Shown here piece by piece: positions 59,086-64,000 of a DNA stretch of 64,000 nucleotides. A model generated the notes under the pieces. That model was not told the DNA's origin. It ran no database searches and was given only the letters and a program-made list of their open reading frames with translations. The stretch is from Gammaproteobacteria bacterium (GTDB taxonomy: Bacteria > Pseudomonadota > Gammaproteobacteria > Steroidobacterales > Steroidobacteraceae). The DNA lies in the NCBI GenBank assembly GCA_011391405.1, contig JAABQQ010000227.1, positions 18,100 through 82,099 on the forward strand, read 5' to 3'. Made by a program: the position numbers and the translations under genes. Each line of letters begins with the position of its first letter. The first letter of the stretch is position 1.

Positions 59086-59985
59086 TCAAACACCCAGTTC
59101 GGCGAGCAGCTTGTCGATCATCCCTGCCGCCTGCCGGCCGTAGCCGCCACCGAAGAGATTGAAGTGATTCAGCACGTGATACAGGTTGTACAGCGTGCGG
59201 CGCGTGCCAGCCGCCTGGTCGAGCGGCCATGCCGACTGGTAGGCAGCGTAGAAGCGCGGCCCGAAGCCGCCGAAGAGCCGGGTCATCGCCAGGTCCGTCT
59301 CGCGATCGCCGTAGTACACCGCGGGATCGAAGATCGCTGGTTGCCGCGAACCTGACACCACGCCCCAGTTGCCACCCCACAAATCGCCGTGCAGCAGCGA
59401 CGGCACCAGGTGATAGCTGGAAAAGAACGCCCCACAGCGCTCACCCAGGTCATGCCCACGTTCGACGACGCGCGATTCCAGTCCGTTGGCTGCCGCAAGA
59501 TCGAGCTGAAACCCCAGCCGTCGTTCGCGAAAGAACCGGACCCAATCGTCGTCCCATTCGTTCAGCTGCGGTGTCACGCCGATGGCGTTGCCGCGATGCC
59601 AGCCGCAGCGCGGCGCCGTGATCCGGTGCTGCATTGCGAGCCGCTCGCCGAGCTGCGCCTGCACTTTGCCGTCGCTTGCGGCCGCTGGCTCGAGATCCAG
59701 CCATTCGAGCGCGAGCAGCGCGTGGCCTCCAGCCTCTCCCACTGCAAGCACCGCTGGCACGCGCAGCGCGCCGGCCTCCGCCAATGCCTGTAGTCCTGCT
59801 GCCTCGGCCTCGAACGCGGTCAACCTGTCCGCCGCTGCGAGCTTGACGAAGGCATCGCCGCCCGCACCGTGCCAGCGCGTGCAACGATGAATGCTGCCGC
59901 CGGTGACCTCGGTTGCAGACGTCGTGACAAATGTTCGCCCCATGTTGCGGGACAGCCAGTTGGAGATCGCAACGTCGGCGGTCAT
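59086..59985 (-). CDS. Fructosamine kinase family protein
   Basis: 299 residues, the normal family length. The protein-kinase-like fold has the ATP-contacting FVKLAAADRLTAFEAEAAGL, the catalytic LLHGDLWGGNWG and metal-binding AIFDPAVYYGDRETDLAM, then LFGGF and FYAAYQSAWPLD. It phosphorylates ketosamine (glycation) adducts so that they fall off proteins, or acts on ribulosamines. ATG 59985 is 28 bp beyond the stop of the exonuclease gene, so these genes form one unit. Confidence 0.93.
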   Translation of the reverse strand: MTADVAISNWLSRNMGRTFVTTSATEVTGGSIHRCTRWHGAGGDAFVKLAAADRLTAFEAEAAGLQALAEAGALRVPAVLAVGEAGGHALLALEWLDLEPAAASDGKVQAQLGERLAMQHRITAPRCGWHRGNAIGVTPQLNEWDDDWVRFFRERRLGFQLDLAAANGLESRVVERGHDLGERCGAFFSSYHLVPSLLHGDLWGGNWGVVSGSRQPAIFDPAVYYGDRETDLAMTRLFGGFGPRFYAAYQSAWPLDQAAGTRRTLYNLYHVLNHFNLFGGGYGRQAAGMIDKLLAELGV

Positions 59986-60013
59986 CGGCAGCCTCGCGCC
60001 AAAGGGCGTCGAC

Positions 60014-60907
60014 TCAGCCCGCGTGCCGTGAATGTAATCGCCGCGCCTGGTCGCGCAACAACCGGCCGAAATTCTGCGTCTCGCAGAAGGTGTCGAGCGT
60101 GGCGAGGTCCGGCGGCAGGAGCCGCAACTCGCTCATGCGGCTGATCGGCAGCGGCATGTCGCACGCAATTGCCGTCAGTCGCCGCGACAACAGCGCGGTC
60201 TCGCGGTGTTCGCGCAGGCTCTCCGCGACGAACGTGGCATTGCGGAATTTGAGCTTGCCGACCTGGTCGATGCTGTCGAGCACGCCCTCGAGCGTGTGGA
60301 AGTGCTTGAGCAGCGTCTGCGCCGTCTTGCGGCCCACGCCCGGCACGCCCGGGATGTTGTCCACCGCGTCACCCATGAGCGCGAGGAAGTCGGCCATGCG
60401 CTCCGGCACCACGCCGAATCGCTCGGCAATGTCGTCGTAACCATAACGAACGTCGGCCACCGCGTCCCAGTACACATCGACGGATGAGAGAAGTTGCGTC
60501 AGGTCCTTGTCACGGCTGACGATCGTGACGGGCAGGCCAGCCGCACGCGCGCGCGTCGCCAGGGTCCCGATGATGTCGTCGGCCTCGTAGCGGGAGCTGC
60601 TGTACCGCGCCACGCCGAGCGCGGCGCAGATTTCCTGGCACAGCGTGAACTGCCGCTTCAGTTCGAGCGGTGCGGGTTCGCGGTTGGCCTTGTAGGCCGG
60701 ATAGATTTCGTTGCGATACCCCTGCTCAAGGCTTTCGTCGAACGCGACGGCGATGTGCCGTGGGGACTCCTTTTCGAGCAGTTCGGCGAGGAAGCGCGCG
60801 AAGCCGAGCACGGCGTTGACGGGATTGCCATCGCGATCAGCGACGTCGACAGGCACGGAAAACCAGGCGCGGAAAATAAAGACGCTGGCGTCGACGAGAT
60901 AGAGCAT
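60014..60907 (-). CDS. Stand-alone 5'-3' exonuclease / flap endonuclease (ExoIX-like)
   Basis: 297 residues, homologous to the N-terminal domain of DNA polymerase I without a polymerase. Metal-binding acidic residues are in LVDASVFIF, FDESLEQGYR, YEADDIIGTLA and SRDKDLTQLL; the helical arch has YPAYKANRE, and the H3TH motif is GDAVDNIPGVPGVGRKTAQ. It likely processes flaps or RNA primers. It lies between fructosamine kinase and the hydroxylase genes on the same strand, 13 bp after the latter. Confidence 0.92.
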   Translation of the reverse strand: MLYLVDASVFIFRAWFSVPVDVADRDGNPVNAVLGFARFLAELLEKESPRHIAVAFDESLEQGYRNEIYPAYKANREPAPLELKRQFTLCQEICAALGVARYSSSRYEADDIIGTLATRARAAGLPVTIVSRDKDLTQLLSSVDVYWDAVADVRYGYDDIAERFGVVPERMADFLALMGDAVDNIPGVPGVGRKTAQTLLKHFHTLEGVLDSIDQVGKLKFRNATFVAESLREHRETALLSRRLTAIACDMPLPISRMSELRLLPPDLATLDTFCETQNFGRLLRDQARRLHSRHAG

Positions 60908-60920
60908 CAGGCGGCGCGAC

Positions 60921-62027
60921 CTAGACGATCCACTCGGACTTCTGGCCCGGGAAGGCGTCGATGCCTTCGAGCAGCGTCGCCACCCAGCGATTCTCGTCCT
61001 CGGTCAGCTCGGGCCGCGCGATGTCGAACTGCAGGACGACCCGGGCCTGGTCACCGTCGTTCCAGGCCTCGTGGTCCATCGAGTCGTCGAACACCCAGGC
61101 ACGGCCTGCCTGCCACTCGCGCACGTCGTTACCGACACGCAGGCGGCACTTGCCCGGCGCGACCAGCGGCAGGTGAACCTGCAGGCGCGTGTTGGTCGGC
61201 CCGTTCCGTGGCGCGATATGCGTGCCCGGCGGCATGTGCGAGAACAGCACCGACGGCGAGTGGCCAGGGATTCGCGCAAGTGGCGTGTTGGCAAGTGCAG
61301 TCATGGTCTTCGGGCAACGCGCGGCGTTGGCCTCGTTCAGTTCGCCGTTCTGCCAGAGGTAGACGGCGTCGCCCGGCCCGACGGCCAGCCATTCCGCACG
61401 GATGTCGTCCGTCGCCGCCTCGACCGCATCGAGCCACGGGAAGTCCGCTCGATCGTAGAACTGCTTCTGCGGCAGCTGCGGGAAATAAAAATACCGCGGC
61501 TCCTGCAGGTAGACGCGCTTGCGCCCTACAAGGATGTCGACTGACTGGCCAAAGCGACTATTGGCCTGCGATTCGTCGAAGCCTCGCTCCCCGAGCCACG
61601 AACGCAAGTGATCTTCGTAGCGCTTCGCGAACTTCTCGCTGGCCTGCTGGACGCGGCGCAGCTCCTGCAGCAGGTCGGGCGACACCCTGTCGGGCGGCGG
61701 GGCTGACCGCAGTGCTGCGCGGTAATAGGCCGCCGCTGCCCGGGGGTCTCCCGCCTGCTCGAGACTGTCGCCTTTCATCACCAGCGCGCGCAGGTTGCGC
61801 GGGTCGAGCACGAGCACGCGGTCGACTGAGGCGCTCATCCCAGCCCAGTCCTGCAACGAGCGGCATGAGTACGCGAGCCCCAGCATGACGGCGACGTCGG
61901 CCTGCCCGGCCTGTGCCGCCTGCAGGAAAAGATCGCGTGCAGCACGGGCATCGCCGCGGCGGAGAGCATCTGCGGCAGCGCGCGCAAGCGCGGGGCCGTC
62001 GTTGAGGGGTGCATTCATGGTGTGCAA
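60921..62027 (-). CDS. Aspartyl/asparaginyl beta-hydroxylase with N-terminal TPR region
   Basis: 368 residues; ATG 62018 (MNAPLND) is an alternative start to 62027. Residues of about 10-110 are TPR-like helices (ALRRGDARAARDLFLQAAQAGQ, LDPRNLRALVMKGDSLEQAGDPRAA). The hydroxylase domain has HIAPRNGPTNTRLQVHLPL and WVFDDSMDHEAWN, giving the two iron-binding His and the 2-oxoglutarate Arg. It should be a cytoplasmic Fe(II)/2-oxoglutarate enzyme modifying Asp/Asn or a peptide substrate. It is divergent from the GNAT gene across 77 bp. Confidence 0.9.
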   Translation of the reverse strand: MHTMNAPLNDGPALARAAADALRRGDARAARDLFLQAAQAGQADVAVMLGLAYSCRSLQDWAGMSASVDRVLVLDPRNLRALVMKGDSLEQAGDPRAAAAYYRAALRSAPPPDRVSPDLLQELRRVQQASEKFAKRYEDHLRSWLGERGFDESQANSRFGQSVDILVGRKRVYLQEPRYFYFPQLPQKQFYDRADFPWLDAVEAATDDIRAEWLAVGPGDAVYLWQNGELNEANAARCPKTMTALANTPLARIPGHSPSVLFSHMPPGTHIAPRNGPTNTRLQVHLPLVAPGKCRLRVGNDVREWQAGRAWVFDDSMDHEAWNDGDQARVVLQFDIARPELTEDENRWVATLLEGIDAFPGQKSEWIV

Positions 62028-62104
62028 AGGATAAGAGATCGGGCGACCCGTTGGCAGGTTACTGCCCGACGACGCTGCGGGGCGACCCGTGCGAGGATTC
62101 GCTC

Positions 62105-62641
62105 ATGAGCAGCGCGTCCTGGCCCACGGCAGCCCATTTGTCGCCGGCAAACCTCGAAATCGTGCCGATCGGCCGGGCGCACCTCGCCGGCTTTCACGCA
62201 GCCGTCGACAGCGTCGCGAAGGAGCGACGCTACCTCGCCATGCTCGAGGCGCCGTCGTTCACACGCACGCGCCGGTTGGTACTCGACAGCCTGAAGGCGG
62301 GCGCGGTGCACGTGGTCGCGGTGGCCGCCGGCGAGGTGATTGGCTGGTGCGACCTGCGACCGAAAACCGCGCCCACCCTGCGGCACAGCGCGGTGCTGGG
62401 CATGGGGATCGTCGCGGCTTACCGCGGCCAGGGCATCGGGAGCCGCATGCTTGCAGCCACGCTCGAGTTGGCCTGGGCACGCGGCATCCGCAGGGCCGAA
62501 CTGAACGTGCGCTCGGACAACGCCCCGGCCATCGCGCTCTATCGACGGTTCGGCTTCGTCGACGAAGGCACCTGCCGTAACTACATCTGTATCGACGGCG
62601 TCGATTACGACGCGCTGCTGATGGCGCGGCTGGCACCGTGA
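62105..62641 (+). CDS. GNAT-family N-acetyltransferase
   Basis: 178 residues from ATG 62105. The acetyl-CoA-binding motif A is GMGIVAAYRGQGIGSRMLAA (R/Q-x-x-G-x-G), and motif B NVRSDNAPAIALYRRFGFVDEG follows. The segment VVAVAAGEVIGWCDLRP is the preceding strand pair. The ending DYDALLMARL is common in ribosomal-protein or small-molecule acetyltransferases; the substrate is not evident. The in-frame sequence before 62105 overlaps the divergent promoter region and was excluded. Confidence 0.9.
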   Translation: MSSASWPTAAHLSPANLEIVPIGRAHLAGFHAAVDSVAKERRYLAMLEAPSFTRTRRLVLDSLKAGAVHVVAVAAGEVIGWCDLRPKTAPTLRHSAVLGMGIVAAYRGQGIGSRMLAATLELAWARGIRRAELNVRSDNAPAIALYRRFGFVDEGTCRNYICIDGVDYDALLMARLAP

Positions 62642-62827
62642 CCGCAACAGTGCACGGTTCGGTGCAGGTCACCTGGCCACGAGCGCTATAATCGTGCGTC
62701 CGGGGTTTGGCGCGAACGGGACCAAGCTCGTCTGCACCCCGTATCCCTCTGTTTATATTAGCTTTCAGTTGTGTCGTTACGACTGGCACGCAAGTTGCTC
62801 GTCGCTGGCGGAACGAATGGAACGGAC

Positions 62828-63739
62828 ATGGTTGCCCAGATCAGGACGCCGTCTTTACGGCTGCTGCGAACTTTTTGCGTGGCGGCTCGCCACTCGAGTT
62901 TCAAGGATGCGGCAGACCGCCTGTCGCTGACGCCCTCGGCCGTCAGCCACCAGGTCAGGGAACTCGAAGAACAACTCGGCGTCGCGCTGTTCCAGCGGCG
63001 AACGCGATCCGTCGTGCTGACACCCGTTGGCCGGCAACTGCTGGATGACCTCGAGCCGGCATTGGGTGCCCTGAGCACGGCCATCGAGCGAACGCGCAAC
63101 ACGTCCGGCGCCAGGCGCCAGCTGACGGTCGTGATGCCGCCGTTCTTCGCCAGTGAACTGTTCGCGCCACGCCTGCCCGACTTCCACGTCCACCATCCTG
63201 GCATCGACATCCAGGTCGACACGCGTGACCCGCGCCCCGGCCAGCACTCGGGTTTCTCGGATGTCTCGATCGTCCTGGCGGGTACCCTGCCCGACGACGT
63301 GGATGTCGAGTCCGTGCGTCTGATGCCCTTGCGGCTGGTGGCGGCGGCATCGCCGAAAGTCGCCCGTTCCATGGCCGGCAAGCTGGACGCCCGCTCGTTC
63401 GACGGCCAGACCCTGATCATGCATCGCAACTTCCGCAACGACGTCTGGGATCTGTGGCTCAACCAGGTCGGACTCGATCTGCGCCGGCTCGGCAGCGTGA
63501 TCGAATTCGACAACATGGTTGCCGTCACCCGCGCCGCGGAGCGGGATGGCGGGATCGCGCTGGTGCCCGCGATCGTCTGCCAGCCCTGGTTCGAACGTGG
63601 CGCGCTGGTGCACATCGCGGGCTTCGACCTGCAGGGGGATGAGGCGTATTACCTGGTGGTCCGGCGCGGTGATTTCGAACGCTCGGAAGTCCGCGCGCTG
63701 GTCGAATGGTCGATCGAACAATTCCAGGTTCCCGCCTAA
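62828..63739 (+). CDS. LysR-family transcriptional regulator (GcvA-like)
   Basis: 303 residues from ATG 62828 (MVAQIRTPSLRLLRTF); a GTG at 62771 would add 19 residues unlike the family. The winged HTH spans about 8-65 (VAARHSSFKDAADRLSLTPSAVSHQVRELE), and the ligand domain follows with PFFASELFAPRLPDF and ALVPAIVCQPWFERG. P-S-L-R-x-L-R-T-F and SAVSHQVRxLE are typical of the GcvA group. No divergent target gene is adjacent; the preceding 186 bp contain its promoter and the end of the GNAT gene. Confidence 0.9.
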   Translation: MVAQIRTPSLRLLRTFCVAARHSSFKDAADRLSLTPSAVSHQVRELEEQLGVALFQRRTRSVVLTPVGRQLLDDLEPALGALSTAIERTRNTSGARRQLTVVMPPFFASELFAPRLPDFHVHHPGIDIQVDTRDPRPGQHSGFSDVSIVLAGTLPDDVDVESVRLMPLRLVAAASPKVARSMAGKLDARSFDGQTLIMHRNFRNDVWDLWLNQVGLDLRRLGSVIEFDNMVAVTRAAERDGGIALVPAIVCQPWFERGALVHIAGFDLQGDEAYYLVVRRGDFERSEVRALVEWSIEQFQVPA

Positions 63740-63871
63740 CGGGGACGGCGGACGGTGACGTAAGGCCTGCGTCCATTGAGGGTGAAAAAAGGTCATTCAT
63801 CAGACGATGAAACTTCGTTTGTCGCACCGCAGCATCAGACGTAGTCTCAAACCCGTCCAGCGGCTTCACCA

Positions 63872-63913
63872 ATGTGGCCCTGGGGTGCACTCCCCCTGCT
63901 ACCCCCGCCACAT
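63872..63913. repeat. Palindrome C1 with GCACTCCCCCTGCT core
   Basis: ATGTGGC (63872-63878) and GCCACAT (63907-63913) pair, with a bulge and then GGGG/CCCC, around a 16-nt loop holding GCACTCCCCCTGCT at 63887-63900. The same 14-nt core recurs 60 bp downstream inside a hairpin with different arms. It lies in the non-coding right end of the window (63740-64000). Confidence 0.75.
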
Positions 63914-63924
63914 GAACCCGCCGG

Positions 63925-63983
63925 AACTTGCCGGGTGGCCTGGGACGCACTCCCCCTGCTCCCCCAGGCCATCTCGGCAAGTT
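63925..63983. repeat. Palindrome C2 with GCACTCCCCCTGCT core and 20-bp arms
   Basis: Arms at 63925-63944 and 63963-63983 (AACTTGCCG, then TGGCCTGGG and their complements) are matched apart from 2-3 bases, enclosing an 18-nt loop with GCACTCCCCCTGCT at 63947-63960. With C1 it forms a pair sharing loop but not stem. Nothing else is recognised in 63740-64000 apart from these two repeats. Confidence 0.82.
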
Positions 63984-64000
63984 ATTTCTTCCGCGGACGG

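Overview
This 64 kb window is GC-rich, densely coded chromosomal DNA. It most likely comes from an aerobic or microaerobic gammaproteobacterium of the Nevskiales/Steroidobacterales/Xanthomonadales kind; this is inferred from gene content, as no rRNA or tRNA is present to anchor taxonomy. The supporting genes are a full cbb3 oxidase cluster with assembly factors, the E. coli-type glutamate-cysteine ligase, a class I PHA synthase, a single-chain pyruvate carboxylase, CbpA/CbpM, UspE and a YdcSTUV-type polyamine transporter. About 58 intact genes plus two disrupted ones are supported. No CRISPR array, prophage or transposase gene was seen.

Layout. 1-6 kb: an outer-membrane barrel protein (cut by the edge), quinone oxidoreductase, a [2Fe-2S] ferredoxin and a PII protein behind a convincing sigma-54/NtrC-type promoter, then a divergent FAD ferredoxin reductase and PHA synthase. 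6-11 kb: a SYLF-domain gene broken by an internal deletion, a glycine-zipper protein, a formylglycine sulfatase and a divergent AraC regulator. 11-15 kb: a TetR-controlled HlyD/ABC exporter operon. 15-18 kb: a GGDEF-EAL protein with a degenerate receiver domain, and UspE. 18-31 kb: the respiratory block ccoNOQP, an unknown membrane protein, ccoG, a very short FixH-like gene, ccoI, ccoS and a SafE-like gene, followed by hsp20, a FixL-type haem-PAS kinase, FixJ, a stand-alone receiver protein and a VIT-family iron transporter. Together these form an oxygen-sensing and low-oxygen respiration module.

31-45 kb: CbpM/CbpA, thioredoxin 2, pyruvate carboxylase, isoaspartyl peptidase, GshA, a DUF2845 protein, two tandem DUF885 lipoproteins (one lacking its predicted metal motif) and a thiolase. 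45-52 kb: succinate-semialdehyde dehydrogenase, an MFS exporter, ferrochelatase, a VOC protein, and cytochrome b561 flanked by two YceI proteins. 52-57.6 kb: a polyamine-type ABC transporter with an aminobutyraldehyde dehydrogenase, which with the SSADH would carry putrescine nitrogen and carbon to succinate. 57.6-59.1 kb is a small accessory patch: a structured untranslated segment with a strong terminator, a lower-GC SnoaL-like gene followed by an integron attC-like site, and a ribbon-helix-helix antitoxin remnant broken by a long palindrome. 59-64 kb: fructosamine kinase, a 5'-3' exonuclease, an aspartyl hydroxylase, GNAT and LysR genes.

The most unusual non-coding signal is a set of long, near-perfect palindromes between genes. 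In two pairs of them a 14-nt central core is conserved while the stems on either side are unrelated in sequence yet perfectly or nearly self-complementary. A third type has 59-bp perfect arms, each made of a tandem 26-nt unit.
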